A stretch of 46,449 bases of DNA, taken from contig PDTX01000014.1 in the NCBI GenBank assembly GCA_002749065.1, positions 1 to 46,449 on the forward strand. Reading direction: 5' to 3'. Made by a program: the position numbers and the translations under genes. Below, in pieces: positions 8,392 through 16,778 of the stretch (the first letter of the stretch is position 1; every line of letters starts with the position of its first letter). The stretch comes from Bacteroidia bacterium (GTDB taxonomy: Bacteria > Bacteroidota > Bacteroidia > Bacteroidales > CAJPTX01). The notes beneath the pieces were generated by a model. That model was not told the DNA's origin, made no database searches, and saw only the letters and a list, made by a program, of their open reading frames with translations.

Positions 8392-9198
8392 ATGACCGTA
8401 CTAGAGGGCATCATCCTGGGGATTGTCCAGGGGCTGACGGAGTTCCTCCCGGTGAGCAGCAGCGGGCATATCGAGCTGGGGAAGGCCATCCTGGGGGTTG
8501 CCCCCGAGGAGAACATGGCCTTCACCGTGGCGGTGCACGGGGCCACGGTGCTGAGCACGATGGCCGTGTTCTGGCGGGAAATCCTCAGGCTGCTGCAGGG
8601 GCTGCTCCGCCTGGAGTGGAACCGGGAGACGAGGTACATCGTGCAGATTTTGGTGTCGATGCTGCCCGTGGGCCTGGTCGGCCTCCTGCTCAAGGACCAG
8701 CTCGAGCTGCTCTTCGCCGGGAGTGTGCTCATGGTGGGCTGCATGCTGCTGCACACGGCCCTGCTGCTGGTCTGCGCGCACTTCGCGCCCAAGGGGGGCG
8801 GGGGTGGCCTCAGGCTGAGTCGGGGCGAGCCGACCCTGGCCAGCTCGCTCATCATGGGCCTGGGGCAAGCCCTGGCCGTTGTCCCGGGGCTCTCCCGCAG
8901 CGGCACGACCATATCGCTCGGCCTGCTGAGCGGGGTATCGAGCTCCGCCGCCACGGAGTTCAGCTTCCTGATGGTGCTGCCGCCCATCATCGGGATGAAC
9001 CTACTGGAGCTGCTCGGGGGCGACTTCACCGCCGGGAGCATCAGCGCCATGCCGCTGCTGGCCGGGTCCATCGCCGCCTTCGTATCGGGCTACATCGCCT
9101 GCCGCTGGATGCTGCACCTAGTGCGCCGCGGCAAGCTCCTATGGTTCGCGCTCTACTGCGCCGCGGCCGGGAGCGTGGCCATCATCTACGGGCTGTAG
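8392..9198 (+). CDS. uppP: Undecaprenyl-diphosphate phosphatase UppP (BacA)
   Basis: Dephosphorylates undecaprenyl diphosphate to the carrier lipid used for peptidoglycan and other envelope polymers; overexpression gives bacitracin resistance. The 268-residue integral membrane protein has both family signatures: QGLTEFLPVSSSGH near the N terminus (about residues 12-25) and PGLSRSGTT (about 165-173), which together form the catalytic site. About eight hydrophobic helices are visible and length is normal. A GTG at 8389 directly before the ATG is an alternative start. It sits between DUF3098 and truB with gaps of only a few bases, so the genes are likely cotranscribed. Confidence 0.95.
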   Translation: MTVLEGIILGIVQGLTEFLPVSSSGHIELGKAILGVAPEENMAFTVAVHGATVLSTMAVFWREILRLLQGLLRLEWNRETRYIVQILVSMLPVGLVGLLLKDQLELLFAGSVLMVGCMLLHTALLLVCAHFAPKGGGGGLRLSRGEPTLASSLIMGLGQALAVVPGLSRSGTTISLGLLSGVSSSAATEFSFLMVLPPIIGMNLLELLGGDFTAGSISAMPLLAGSIAAFVSGYIACRWMLHLVRRGKLLWFALYCAAAGSVAIIYGL

Positions 9199-9201
9199 CC
9201 G

Positions 9202-9987
9202 ATGCCGACCACGGGGAGGGACACACCGATGGAGAACAGCAGCGGGCTCACGAGCTACAGCCCCGGCAAGGACCTCCGGGAGGGGCACATCTTCCTGGTG
9301 AACAAGCCGCTGGGATGGACCTCCTTCAACGTGGTGGGGAAGGTGAAGTACCTGCTGCGCCACCACCTGGGGTACAGGAAGATCAAGGTGGGCCACGCCG
9401 GCACGCTCGACCCCCTCGCCACCGGCCTGATGGTGGTCTGCGTGGGGAGGGCCACCAAGCTCGCGCAGGGGCTCACCGCGGCCGACAAGGAGTACTACGC
9501 CACCTTCACCCTGGGGGCCAGCACCCCGTCCTACGACGGCGAAACGGCCGTGGACACCACCCACCCCACCGAGCACATCACCGAGGAGCTAGTCCGCCAG
9601 GTGGCCCGCGGCATGGTCGGCGAGATGCTGCAGGTCCCCCCTCTCTTCTCCGCGAAGCGGGTGGATGGCCAGCGGGCCTACGACCTGGCGCGGCGGGGCC
9701 AGGAGGCGGAGCTCGCCCCCGTCCCCATCGTGATACACGAATTCGAGTTGCTCAGCATCCGCGGGCTGCAGGTCGAAGCCCGCATACGCTGCAGCAAGGG
9801 CACCTACATCCGGGCCATCGCCCGCGACTTCGGCCAGGCCCTCCGCTCCGGGGCCTACCTCACCGCCCTGCGCCGCAGCCGCTCCGGCGACTTCACCCTC
9901 GAGGGGGCCAGCACGGTGGCCGAGCTCGAGGCCTTCATCACGGCCATCGCGCCGCTGTACGCCACCAAGAAGCAGCAGGACCAGTAG
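9202..9987 (+). CDS. truB: tRNA pseudouridine(55) synthase TruB
   Basis: Makes pseudouridine at position 55 in the T loop of elongator tRNAs. The 261-residue protein contains the catalytic motif HAGTLDPLATG at 65-75 with the nucleophile Asp70, the N-terminal VNKPLGWTSFNVV motif, the YYATFTLG segment and the basic RCSKGTYIRAIARDFG motif near 195-210. It is shorter than enterobacterial TruB and lacks an extended C-terminal PUA domain, as in many Bacteroidota. The ATG at 9202 lies 3 bases after uppP; Met10 (9229) is a possible alternative start. Confidence 0.95.
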   Translation: MPTTGRDTPMENSSGLTSYSPGKDLREGHIFLVNKPLGWTSFNVVGKVKYLLRHHLGYRKIKVGHAGTLDPLATGLMVVCVGRATKLAQGLTAADKEYYATFTLGASTPSYDGETAVDTTHPTEHITEELVRQVARGMVGEMLQVPPLFSAKRVDGQRAYDLARRGQEAELAPVPIVIHEFELLSIRGLQVEARIRCSKGTYIRAIARDFGQALRSGAYLTALRRSRSGDFTLEGASTVAELEAFITAIAPLYATKKQQDQ

Positions 9988-10034
9988 AGAGAACATCCAT
10001 ACCCACCCACAAAACCTAGAATTTGCAAAGAGAG

Positions 10035-11084
10035 ATGAAACTATCGCAATTTGACTTCCCGCTCCCGTCCAAGCTCATCGCCCAGTACCCCTCCGAGCTG
10101 CGCGACGAGGCCCGGCTCCTGGTCGGGCACAGAAAGAACGGGAAGATAGAGCACAAGCGCTTCAAGGACCTCATCGGCTACTTCGGCACGGGGGACACGA
10201 TAGTGCTCAACAACACGAAGGTCTTCCCCGCGCGGCTCCACGGCATCAAGGAGAAGACCAACGCCACGATAGAGGTATTCCTGCTGCGGGAGCTCGACCC
10301 CACCACCCGGCTCTGGGACGTGCTAGTGGACCCCGCCCGCAAAATCCGCATCGGCAACAAGCTCTTCTTCGGCGAGGGGGACATCCTGGTGGCCGAGGTG
10401 GTGGACAACACGACCTCCCGCGGGCGGACGCTCCGCTTCCTCTTCGACGGGACGGCCGAGGAGTTCAAGGAGCGCCTCTACAAGCTGGGCACCACCCCCC
10501 TCCCGGCGAGCGTGGGGCGCAAGGTCGAGGCCATAGACGACGAGCGCTACCAGACCATCTACGCCCAGGTGGAGGGCGCGGTGGCGGCCCCCTCGGCCGG
10601 ACTACACATCTCCCGCGAGCTGCTCAAGCGCTGCGAAATCAAGGGCATAAACCAGGCCTACGTCACCCTGCACGCGGGCCTGGGCAACTTCCGGCGCATA
10701 GAGGTGGAGGACCTCTCCAAGCACAAGGCCGACGCGGAGCAGATAGAGATACCCGAGAGCGCGGAGCGGCTCATCAACGCCTCGCTCGACGAGGAGAAGC
10801 AGGTGCTGGCCGTGGGGACCACCGTAATCCGCACCCTGGAGAGCTCCGTAACCACCGACCAACGGGTGAAGGCCTTCAGCGGGTGGACCAACAAGTTCAT
10901 CTTCCCCCCCTACCGGGTGCAGATCCCCACCGCCATCGTGTCCAACTTCCACCTCCCCAGCTCGAGCCTGCTGATGACCGTGGCCTCCTTCACCGGCTAC
11001 GACTTCATGCGCGAGATGTACGACGTGGCCATCAAGGAGGAGTACACCTTCGGCACCTACGGCGACGCCATGCTGGTGCTCTAA
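10035..11084 (+). CDS. queA: S-adenosylmethionine:tRNA ribosyltransferase-isomerase QueA
   Basis: Transfers and isomerises the ribosyl moiety of SAM onto 7-aminomethyl-7-deazaguanine in tRNA, the step to epoxyqueuosine in queuosine synthesis. The 349-residue protein shows the family motifs: [24 protein letters not shown] at the start (residues 5 onward), [14 protein letters not shown], the [13 protein letters not shown] segment, [17 protein letters not shown] and the C-terminal [21 protein letters not shown] 10035 is preferred because MKLSQFDF matches the family's N terminus; a TTG at 10023 is in frame. It is the last gene of the run and is followed 19 bases later by a strong terminator. Confidence 0.95.
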   Translation: MKLSQFDFPLPSKLIAQYPSELRDEARLLVGHRKNGKIEHKRFKDLIGYFGTGDTIVLNNTKVFPARLHGIKEKTNATIEVFLLRELDPTTRLWDVLVDPARKIRIGNKLFFGEGDILVAEVVDNTTSRGRTLRFLFDGTAEEFKERLYKLGTTPLPASVGRKVEAIDDERYQTIYAQVEGAVAAPSAGLHISRELLKRCEIKGINQAYVTLHAGLGNFRRIEVEDLSKHKADAEQIEIPESAERLINASLDEEKQVLAVGTTVIRTLESSVTTDQRVKAFSGWTNKFIFPPYRVQIPTAIVSNFHLPSSSLLMTVASFTGYDFMREMYDVAIKEEYTFGTYGDAMLVL

Positions 11085-11102
11085 GCCAGAGGCCGGCAAG
11101 GG

Positions 11103-11140
11103 AAATGGGCGACCAGCGCGCATGCGCTGGTCGCCCATTT
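11103..11140 (+). terminator. Strong intrinsic terminator after queA
   Basis: A perfect 17-bp inverted repeat (arms 11103-11119 and 11124-11140) with a 4-base GCAT loop. The right arm runs into a T5 tract at 11138-11142. It closes the 2.4-11.1 kb transcription run. Confidence 0.9.
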
Positions 11141-11364
11141 TTATGGTAGCGCAGCAACCACGCGGGCTCTGCCGGGCGGCAAGTTTGGGGGGACGATGGC
11201 CAACCACCAGCGCCCCCTGGCGCACACTTTCCCCCCAGCATCATGGGCCTACCCGAGCGGCTTCCTGGGCAGGGAGCATGCGCCGTAAGGCGGTCAGCGG
11301 TGCAGGATATTACCATAATCTTTTCACCACCCATTCTTTAGGTTTACCCATATCGTTGCTTTAG

Positions 11365-11412
11365 AATAGATGCACAAAATTAACTCTTTTTGCCAAGTTA
11401 TTTGCATCTATT
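11365..11412. repeat. AT-rich inverted repeat (possible regulatory hairpin or small RNA)
   Basis: Perfect 10-bp arms AATAGATGCA (11365-11374) and TGCATCTATT (11403-11412). The inner flanks also partly pair (AATTAACT with AGTTATTT, one gap), with CTTTTTGCCA in the loop. Neither side has a clear T tract, so it is not an obvious terminator. Confidence 0.55.
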
Positions 11413-11482
11413 GCGGGGAAAAACCCACAGCAAATGCCGTTCGTCAAAATCGGAGGCTGGTCCTCCGCCTCGCAGATGGAAG

Positions 11483-11516
11483 ATTGCTTTATAAAAGTGG
11501 GAAATGGCTACCTTGC
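11483..11516 (+). promoter_or_regulatory. Probable promoter of the YqiA-like gene
   Basis: TACCTTGC at 11509-11516 is close to TAnnTTTG. ATTG at 11483-11486 (spacer 22) or CTTT at 11487-11490 (spacer 18) could be the -33 box. The first ATG after it is at 11530. Confidence 0.4.
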
Positions 11517-11541
11517 GTTCTCAAAAGCAATGGAAAACAGA

Positions 11542-12102
11542 ATGAAGACCAGAATTCTCTACGTTCACGGCAAGCGGCAAGGCCCTGCCGATACCATTTC
11601 ACGTACGGCCACCACGCTACGAAAGATACTCCCCCCCTCGAAGTTCAAGATTTTCGCCCCCTCCTTCTCCGAGGACCCCGACGAGGCGCTGCAATTCCTA
11701 CATGGCTACATCCGGGAGAACGACATCGACCTCATCATCGGCTCGTCGCTCGGCGCGTTCATCACCCTGCAGCTCCGCGAGAAGACCCGCATCGTAATCA
11801 ACCCCTGCTGCGACCCCGCGGAGGAGGTGACCAAGCGCAGCGAGTGGCCCAACGACATCGTCCAGAAGTACCGAGCGCAGCGGGCGCGGCTCTACGAGGC
11901 CATCAAGGAGGAGGACCGCATCAACACCTACGCCCTGTTCGCCACCAACGACGAGCTCTTCTCCTTCTTCGACGAGTATAAGCAGCACTACCACCAGGCG
12001 CTGTTCATGGAGGACGGCCACCGCATCAGCGAGGAGAATATACGCCACATGCTCTGCCCGCTGATCGACCTGGCGAGCCGGCAGATAGTCAAGAGAAGGT
12101 AG
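11542..12102 (+). CDS. YqiA/UPF0227-like alpha/beta-hydrolase esterase
   Basis: A 186-residue single-domain alpha/beta hydrolase. It opens with a beta strand and the oxyanion-type motif YVHGKRQGP (residues 7-15). The nucleophile elbow is GSSLG at 67-71 (Ser69), followed by the family's VINPCCDP segment (85-92). Asp137 (TNDE) and His160 (EDGH) complete a likely Ser-Asp-His triad. Size, order of motifs and the NP motif match YqiA/YcfP-like esterases; the natural substrate is unknown. An in-frame ATG at 11530 would add four residues; the preceding region lacks family similarity. It has its own promoter and stands alone between queA and the convergent opu operon. Confidence 0.82.
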   Translation: MKTRILYVHGKRQGPADTISRTATTLRKILPPSKFKIFAPSFSEDPDEALQFLHGYIRENDIDLIIGSSLGAFITLQLREKTRIVINPCCDPAEEVTKRSEWPNDIVQKYRAQRARLYEAIKEEDRINTYALFATNDELFSFFDEYKQHYHQALFMEDGHRISEENIRHMLCPLIDLASRQIVKRR

Positions 12103-12118
12103 GAGGAAGAGACGAAGA

Positions 12119-12148
12119 GGGGGCACCCACCCGCGGTGAAATGCCCCC
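12119..12148. terminator. Possible terminator between convergent genes
   Basis: GGGGGCA (12119-12125) pairs with TGCCCCC (12142-12148), with an inner CACC/GGTG pairing. Read on the minus strand it is followed by a pyrimidine-rich TCTTCGTCTCTTCC tract. It probably ends the opu operon; no clean T run is present. Confidence 0.45.
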
Positions 12149-12172
12149 ATGCACCCTGCGCGTAGCCCCCGG

Positions 12173-13051
12173 CTACTCCAGCCAGCTGTCCACCAGCTCC
12201 CGGTGGTTGGCCATCCACTGCTTGGCGATTTCGAACTTGTCCCCCGTCGCGTCCATCGCCACGAGCAGGTCGGCCATCTGCGCCTCATCGAGGTGGAAGC
12301 GCTCGAAGAACCGCGCGGCCACCGGGTCGGCCTCCCGGAAGCCCTGATGGCAGTAGGTCTCCACCGTCTCACCCGGGCCGTAGGACTGCTTGGGGTCGTC
12401 CAGGAACTTGAGCTCGTAGCGGCCGAACATCCAGTGGGGGATCCAGCCGGTGAAGACTATCCAGCGCCCCTCATCCAGCGCCTTCTTCACCTCAGCCAGC
12501 ATGGCGATGGTCGAGGAGTTCACCTGCTCCAGCGCGAGGCCATAGTCCCGGATGGCGTTGCTGGTCATCTCGGTGGTCCCCGCGCCCGACTCGATACCGA
12601 TAATCTTCCCGTCGAACCTCTCCGCGCTGGCGTTGAGCTCCTCGATAGAGCTCAGCGTCACGTACTTGGGCACGGTCAGCCCTATGCGCGCCTGGTCGTA
12701 GTTGACCCCCAAGGGCTGGATCTTGTCGCCGAACTTGGGCACCTTGTTCTTGTGCGTCACCGGCAACCACACGTCCATGAATACATCCACGTCCCCGTTG
12801 GCCAGGCTGGCGAACACCATGTCCACCGCGGCCTTCTTGAGCTTCACGTCGTAGCCCTGCTCCCGGAGTATCTGCGTTGCCAGATGCGTCATGGCCACCC
12901 CCTCGGCCCAGCCATCCACGTAGGCGATGGACAGCTCCTTGGCCTCCGTCGCCCCCGCCCCACCCGAGTTGGATGAGCCGCTCGGGCTGCCACCACACGC
13001 GCTCAGCAGCAGGGTGGCCACGGCCAGTACAGTCATAATTCTTAATTTCAT
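12173..13051 (-). CDS. Glycine betaine/proline ABC transporter substrate-binding lipoprotein (copy 1)
   Basis: A 292-residue periplasmic binding protein of the OpuAC/ProX type. The N terminus is a lipoprotein signal with lipobox LLSAC (Cys19), followed by a Gly/Ser-rich linker. Mature features include DGWAEGVAMTHLAT, DVFMDVWLPVTH, an IGIESGAGTTE hinge segment and a GWIPHW motif; the tryptophans are suitable for an aromatic cage around a quaternary ammonium group. It is clearly a paralogue of the next upstream gene, with the same length, motifs and C terminus (LVDSWL). It is the last gene of the operon, about 120 bases after copy 2. Ligand preference (betaine, proline betaine, choline) cannot be told. 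Confidence 0.9.
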   Translation of the reverse strand: MKLRIMTVLAVATLLLSACGGSPSGSSNSGGAGATEAKELSIAYVDGWAEGVAMTHLATQILREQGYDVKLKKAAVDMVFASLANGDVDVFMDVWLPVTHKNKVPKFGDKIQPLGVNYDQARIGLTVPKYVTLSSIEELNASAERFDGKIIGIESGAGTTEMTSNAIRDYGLALEQVNSSTIAMLAEVKKALDEGRWIVFTGWIPHWMFGRYELKFLDDPKQSYGPGETVETYCHQGFREADPVAARFFERFHLDEAQMADLLVAMDATGDKFEIAKQWMANHRELVDSWLE

Positions 13052-13082
13052 AGCTCTATATCGTTTAGTTACACAATGCCCC

Positions 13083-13122
13083 GGCGGGCCCCACGGGCCA
13101 CCTTGCCAAAAGGGGGCCTGCC
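13083..13122 (-). other. Intergenic hairpin between the two binding-protein genes
   Basis: GGCGGGCCCC (13083-13092) pairs with GGGGCCTGCC (13113-13122) with one G-T pair, loop 20. There is no T tract in either direction. It could stabilise the 3' end of the copy 2 transcript or attenuate read-through into copy 1; this is inference from position. Confidence 0.4.
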
Positions 13123-13173
13123 ACCCACGCAGCAGACCCCCGGGGCTAAAATCATGGAATAATATCGGGGGCG

Positions 13174-14073
13174 CTACCTCAGCCAGCTATCCACCAGCTC
13201 TTTATGCTCCTCCATCCACTGCCTGGCGATGTCGGTTTTCTCGCCCTCGCCCTCCATCTTCAGGAGGAGGTCCGCCATCTGCGCCTCGTCCATGTGGAAG
13301 TTGGCGAAGAACTTCGCGGCCATTGGGTCGGCCTCCCTAAAGCCCTTGCGGCAGTAGGTCTCGAGGGTCTCGGCCGCGCCGTACACCCCCTTCGGGTCCT
13401 CCAGGAACTTGAGCTCGTAGCGACCGAACTTCCAGTGGGGAATCCAGCCAGCCACCACGACCCAGCGGCTCTCATCGATGGACTTCTTGAGCTCGGCCAG
13501 CATGGCGATGGAGGAGGAGTTGACCTGCTCGAGCTGAAGGCCATACTCCTTGATGACATCGTTCGTCCGCGCCGTTATGCCCGCGCCGGACTCCACACCT
13601 ATAATCTTACCGTCGAACTTCTCCGCGTGCGCATTCAGGTCCTCAATCCGGTCAATTTCCACGTACTTCGGCACCACCAGGCCGATGCGGGCCGCGTCGT
13701 AGTTGATGCCCAGCTGCTCTATCTGGCCGCTGAACTTCTCCACCTTGCTGCCGTGCGTCACGGGCAACCACACGTCCATGAACACATCCAGGTCGCCGTT
13801 GGCCAGGCTGGCGAACACCAGGTCCACCGCGGCCCGCTGAATCGTCACCTCGTAGCCCTGGGCCTTGAGGACCTCAGTGGCCAAATGGGTCATGGCCACG
13901 CCCTCCGCCCAGCCATCCACCAGGGCCATCCTGATTTCCTTCTTCGAAACGGGCTCGTTGGCATCCGCCACGCTGTCCGCCGCATTCCCGTTGCTGGAGC
14001 TCCCCGCCCCGCCGCCGCACGCGCTGAAGAGCAGCGCAAGCACGGCCAGTACCGACATAATCCTATACTTCAT
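13174..14073 (-). CDS. Glycine betaine/proline ABC transporter substrate-binding lipoprotein (copy 2)
   Basis: A 299-residue paralogue of the downstream binding protein, with lipobox LFSAC (Cys19) and an Asn/Ser/Gly-rich linker. It shares VDGWAEGVAMTHLAT, DVFMDVWLPVTH, IGVESGAGIT and GWIPHW with copy 1. It is the copy directly after the permease gene (43-base gap), so it is likely the original partner of the transporter and copy 1 the duplicate. The linkers and the first 30 mature residues differ most, while the ligand-cage region is similar, so any change of specificity is probably subtle. Confidence 0.9.
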   Translation of the reverse strand: MKYRIMSVLAVLALLFSACGGGAGSSSNGNAADSVADANEPVSKKEIRMALVDGWAEGVAMTHLATEVLKAQGYEVTIQRAAVDLVFASLANGDLDVFMDVWLPVTHGSKVEKFSGQIEQLGINYDAARIGLVVPKYVEIDRIEDLNAHAEKFDGKIIGVESGAGITARTNDVIKEYGLQLEQVNSSSIAMLAELKKSIDESRWVVVAGWIPHWKFGRYELKFLEDPKGVYGAAETLETYCRKGFREADPMAAKFFANFHMDEAQMADLLLKMEGEGEKTDIARQWMEEHKELVDSWLR

Positions 14074-14116
14074 ACCTATCCTATTTAGGGTTAAACATCT
14101 TACTATTTCCTGCGGG

Positions 14117-14956
14117 CTACTCCTTGGGCCCCTCGGGCTCCTTGCCGAAGGCCTGCGTCACCCGGTCGAGGATGATGGCCAGGATCACCACGGCCAGGCC
14201 GCTCTCGAAGCCCAGGCCGATATCGAGGTTGTTGATTCCCTCGAGCACCTTCTCGCCGAGCCCCCCCGCGGCGATCATGCCCGCCACGACGACCATCGAG
14301 AGCGCCATCATGATGGTCTGGTTCACCCCGTTGAGGATGGTCTTCATGGCCAGGGGGAGCTCCACCTTGAAGAGCAGCTGGCGGTTGGTCACGCCGAAGG
14401 CCCTGGCGGCCTCCACCAGGTCGGCGGGCACCTGCTGTATGCCGAAGGTGGTCAGGCGCACGGCCGGGGGCATGGCGAAGATGATGGTCGCGATGGCCCC
14501 GGGCAGCTTCCCGATGCTGAAGAACAGGACCGCCGGGATGAGGTACACGAAGGCGGGCATGGTCTGCATCAGGTCCAGGACCGGCCGTATGACCCTATTG
14601 GCCCACACGTTCTTGGCCGCCCATATCCCCAGGGGGATGGCGATGGCCAGGGCCGTCAGGGTGGAGACGATGATCAGGGCCAGCGTCTCCATGGTCTCGA
14701 GCCAGAAGCCCATCAGGTAGATCAGCACGAAGCCCAGCACGGAGAACAGCGCCATGCCCTTGCCCACCTTGAAGTAGGCCAGCACGGCAAAGAGCGCGAT
14801 GATGATGTAGAAGGGGACGAAGAGCAGCACGGCCTCCACGCCCTCTATGGACCCGTTGCCCGCGTCCTTGATGAAGTCGAAAACCGGCCGGCCATGCAGC
14901 ATCAACCACTGGACGAACAGCTCTATATACTTCCCTATATCTATGATTTTCTCCAT
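14117..14956 (-). CDS. Glycine betaine/proline ABC transporter permease
   Basis: A 279-residue inner-membrane permease of the ProW/OpuAB type. Several hydrophobic helices are seen, and the cytoplasmic EAA loop is clear: EAARAFGVTNRQLLFKVELP at about residues 185-204, where the ATPase docks. The N-terminal tail has an amphipathic start (KIIDIGKYIELFVQWLM) as in betaine permeases. Only one permease gene is present, so it probably forms a homodimer. One base separates it from the ATPase gene upstream, so expression is coupled. Confidence 0.92.
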   Translation of the reverse strand: MEKIIDIGKYIELFVQWLMLHGRPVFDFIKDAGNGSIEGVEAVLLFVPFYIIIALFAVLAYFKVGKGMALFSVLGFVLIYLMGFWLETMETLALIIVSTLTALAIAIPLGIWAAKNVWANRVIRPVLDLMQTMPAFVYLIPAVLFFSIGKLPGAIATIIFAMPPAVRLTTFGIQQVPADLVEAARAFGVTNRQLLFKVELPLAMKTILNGVNQTIMMALSMVVVAGMIAAGGLGEKVLEGINNLDIGLGFESGLAVVILAIILDRVTQAFGKEPEGPKE

Positions 14957-14957
14957 G

Positions 14958-16205
14958 CTACTGCTCCAATGCCTTTTGTTTCAAATCCTCTATCTCGCCG
15001 GTGTCGAAGCGGGTGGCCTCGCTGATGAGCGACACCTGGGTGACCACGCCCTTGAGCTTGCCGGTCTGGGGGTCCACCACGGCGATGGGCGATTTCGTCT
15101 CGGTGATGGTGGGCATCATCTCCTCCACGGTGTAGTGGGGGTAGACGCTCGGCACCTCCGTGCGGACGATGGGCTCCAGGTCCGTCTCCCCGCGCTTGTC
15201 GGCCGCCAGCACGTCCTTGAGCCAGACGAAGCCCAGGAAGACCTTGTGCTCGTCCACCACGGGCAGCACGTCCAGGGAGGCGGCCCGCATCTTCCGCAGG
15301 GCCCCCTTCACCCCGTCCTTGGGCACGCGGCAGGAGGTCATCTTCTCAAACATCAGGGAGCCGGCCGTGATGATGCTCTTGCGGTCGACCTTCTCCACGA
15401 AGGCGGCCACGTAGTCGCTGGCCGGGCTGGTGATGATCTCCTCGGCGTTGCCGATCTGCTCTATGACCCCGTCCTTCATGATGACGATGCGGTCGCCCAG
15501 CTTGATGGCCTCGTCCAGGTCGTGGGTGATGAACACGATGGTCTTGTGCAGCTTGTCCTGGAGGTCGAGCAGCTCGTCCTGCATGTCCGACTTGATGAGG
15601 GGGTCCAGGGCCGAGAAGGCCTCGTCCATGAGCAGGACCTCCGGGTCGTTGGCCAGGGCGCGCGCCAGCCCGACGCGCTGCTGCATGCCCCCCGAGAGCT
15701 GGGAGGGGAACTGCTGCTCGAAGCCGCCCAGGCCCACGGTGCTGAGCGCCTCCTGGGCCTTCCGCAGGCGGGTCGCCTTGGCCTCGCCCTTGATCTCGAG
15801 GCCGAAGGCCGCGTTCTCCAGCACGGTGCGGTGCGGCAGGAGGGCGAACTTCTGGAACACCATGCTCATCTCGGTGCGCCGCACCTCCAGGAGCTCCTTG
15901 TTGTTCTTCTTGGTGATGTTCTCCCCGTTGAGGATGACCTCGCCGGCCGTCGGCTCGATGAGCCGGTTCAGGCAGCGCAGGAGGGTCGACTTGCCGCTCC
16001 CCGAGAGGCCCATGATGACGAAGAACTCGCCCGTCTTAATCTCGAAGCTCGCCCGGTTCACCCCCACGGTGCAGCCGGTCCGCTCCAGGATCTCCGCCTT
16101 GGAGCAACCCTCCTCCAGCAGGCGCAGGGCCTCCTCCTTCCGCCTCCCGAAGATCAGCGTGAGGTCCTTTACCACTATTTTCGTCTCTGATGTAGCCATT
16201 TCCAT
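14958..16205 (-). CDS. Glycine betaine/proline ABC transporter ATP-binding protein with CBS domains
   Basis: A 415-residue ATPase of the ProV/OpuAA type. Walker A is GLSGSGKS at 66-73, the signature LSGGMQ at 170-175 and Walker B VLLMDE at 190-195, followed by the H-loop TIVFITHDLDEA. About 140 C-terminal residues form tandem CBS domains (roughly 275-400), which in OpuA gate transport according to ionic strength or nucleotides. The first 50 residues include the EEALRLLEEGCSKAEILERTG insertion typical of this subfamily. MEMATSE at 16205 is taken as start; ATG at 16199 is equally possible. It is the first gene of the operon, preceded by a strong palindrome at 16215-16250. Confidence 0.93.
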   Translation of the reverse strand: MEMATSETKIVVKDLTLIFGRRKEEALRLLEEGCSKAEILERTGCTVGVNRASFEIKTGEFFVIMGLSGSGKSTLLRCLNRLIEPTAGEVILNGENITKKNNKELLEVRRTEMSMVFQKFALLPHRTVLENAAFGLEIKGEAKATRLRKAQEALSTVGLGGFEQQFPSQLSGGMQQRVGLARALANDPEVLLMDEAFSALDPLIKSDMQDELLDLQDKLHKTIVFITHDLDEAIKLGDRIVIMKDGVIEQIGNAEEIITSPASDYVAAFVEKVDRKSIITAGSLMFEKMTSCRVPKDGVKGALRKMRAASLDVLPVVDEHKVFLGFVWLKDVLAADKRGETDLEPIVRTEVPSVYPHYTVEEMMPTITETKSPIAVVDPQTGKLKGVVTQVSLISEATRFDTGEIEDLKQKALEQ

Positions 16206-16214
16206 TATTTTGTC

Positions 16215-16250
16215 GCTCTCCCCGGCAGGCCGAATACCGCCGGGGTGAGC
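16215..16250 (-). promoter_or_regulatory. Interrupted palindrome just upstream of the opu operon
   Basis: Arms GCTC-t-CCCCGGC (16215-16226) and GCCGGGG-t-GAGC (16239-16250): 11 paired positions with one T-T mismatch and a 12-base centre. It ends 10 bases before the ATPase start codon. It could be an operator or a 5'-leader hairpin covering the translation start. No TAnnTTTG box was found close by. Confidence 0.5.
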
Positions 16251-16379
16251 ATTACCAGGCAAGAGCGCGCAGGCCGGAGGCCTCACACGGCCATCCGGAG
16301 GCATCCGCAAGCCGGACACCAAGGGGAAACCCCTACGCTCGGTGATTGGAGGGCGGTACGAGGAGAAGCGGCGTACCCT

Positions 16380-16422
16380 GAAAAAGCGGTGGGCGGAACG
16401 ACAAGACGCTCCGCCCACCGCT
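16380..16422 (-). terminator. Intrinsic terminator of tRNA-Lys
   Basis: Perfect 13-bp arms AGCGGTGGGCGGA (16385-16397) and TCCGCCCACCGCT (16410-16422). On the minus strand the stem is followed by a T5 tract (complement of 16381-16385). It begins one base after the tRNA. Confidence 0.85.
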
Positions 16423-16423
16423 G

Positions 16424-16496
16424 TGATTCAGCTGGGGCTCGAACCCAGGACCCTATCCTTAAAAGGGATATGCTCTACCAGCTGAGCTACTGAATC
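16424..16496 (-). tRNA. tRNA-Lys (anticodon TTT)
   Basis: 73 bases on the minus strand. The acceptor stem pairs GATTCAG with CTGAATC, and the discriminator is A. The anticodon arm is TATCC-CTTTTAA-GGATA, anticodon TTT. The T arm is CTGGG-TTCGAGC-CCCAG. CCA is not encoded. Confidence 0.96.
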
Positions 16497-16549
16497 ATGA
16501 ATAGAAGAATTCACCCCTATATGCTCTCCCCCCTGCCTCTTTCGCTCCG

Positions 16550-16580
16550 CAAAGGTAGTGCTTTTTTCCGGATTGGCAAA
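16550..16580 (-). promoter_or_regulatory. Promoter of tRNA-Lys
   Basis: On the minus strand TTTG (-33, 16577-16580), a 19-base spacer and TACCTTTG (-7, 16550-16557): a perfect match to the Bacteroidota consensus. It implies a leader of about 45 bases before the mature tRNA. Confidence 0.8.
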
Positions 16581-16778
16581 CCGGAGGCGGGATTTGCAAT
16601 GCTACTCACCCGGCGGATTGCTGGGTGGGAGGGTGGAGGGGCAAGCCGCCACGCTGCGAAGGAACGAGGGTTAAGCATAACAGTAGGACGCACCGATTTA
16701 GCATCCCTCCCCCCCACGCAAAGCCCCCCGAAAGCACCACGCGGCCTCCGGGGGGCATCACGCCGATGGGGCGCTACC

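Larger units (their letters stand above)
11141..11541. other. Gene-free intergenic stretch between queA and the YqiA-like gene
   Basis: No credible gene is visible here. The first half (to about 11300) is GC-rich and unstructured to the eye. From about 11300 the sequence turns sharply AT-rich and holds the inverted repeat at 11365-11412 and a promoter-like pair of boxes at 11483-11516. Reading frames through it continue into the esterase gene but show no recognisable domain before its start. Confidence 0.6.

Noticed and set aside
11370..11981. Reading frame overlapping the esterase in a different frame.
   Set aside because: Its product shows no domain, while the esterase frame has a full catalytic triad and family motifs.
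12119..12148. Considered as a riboswitch for the esterase or opu genes.
   Set aside because: It lies between two convergent stop codons, so a terminator is the simpler reading.
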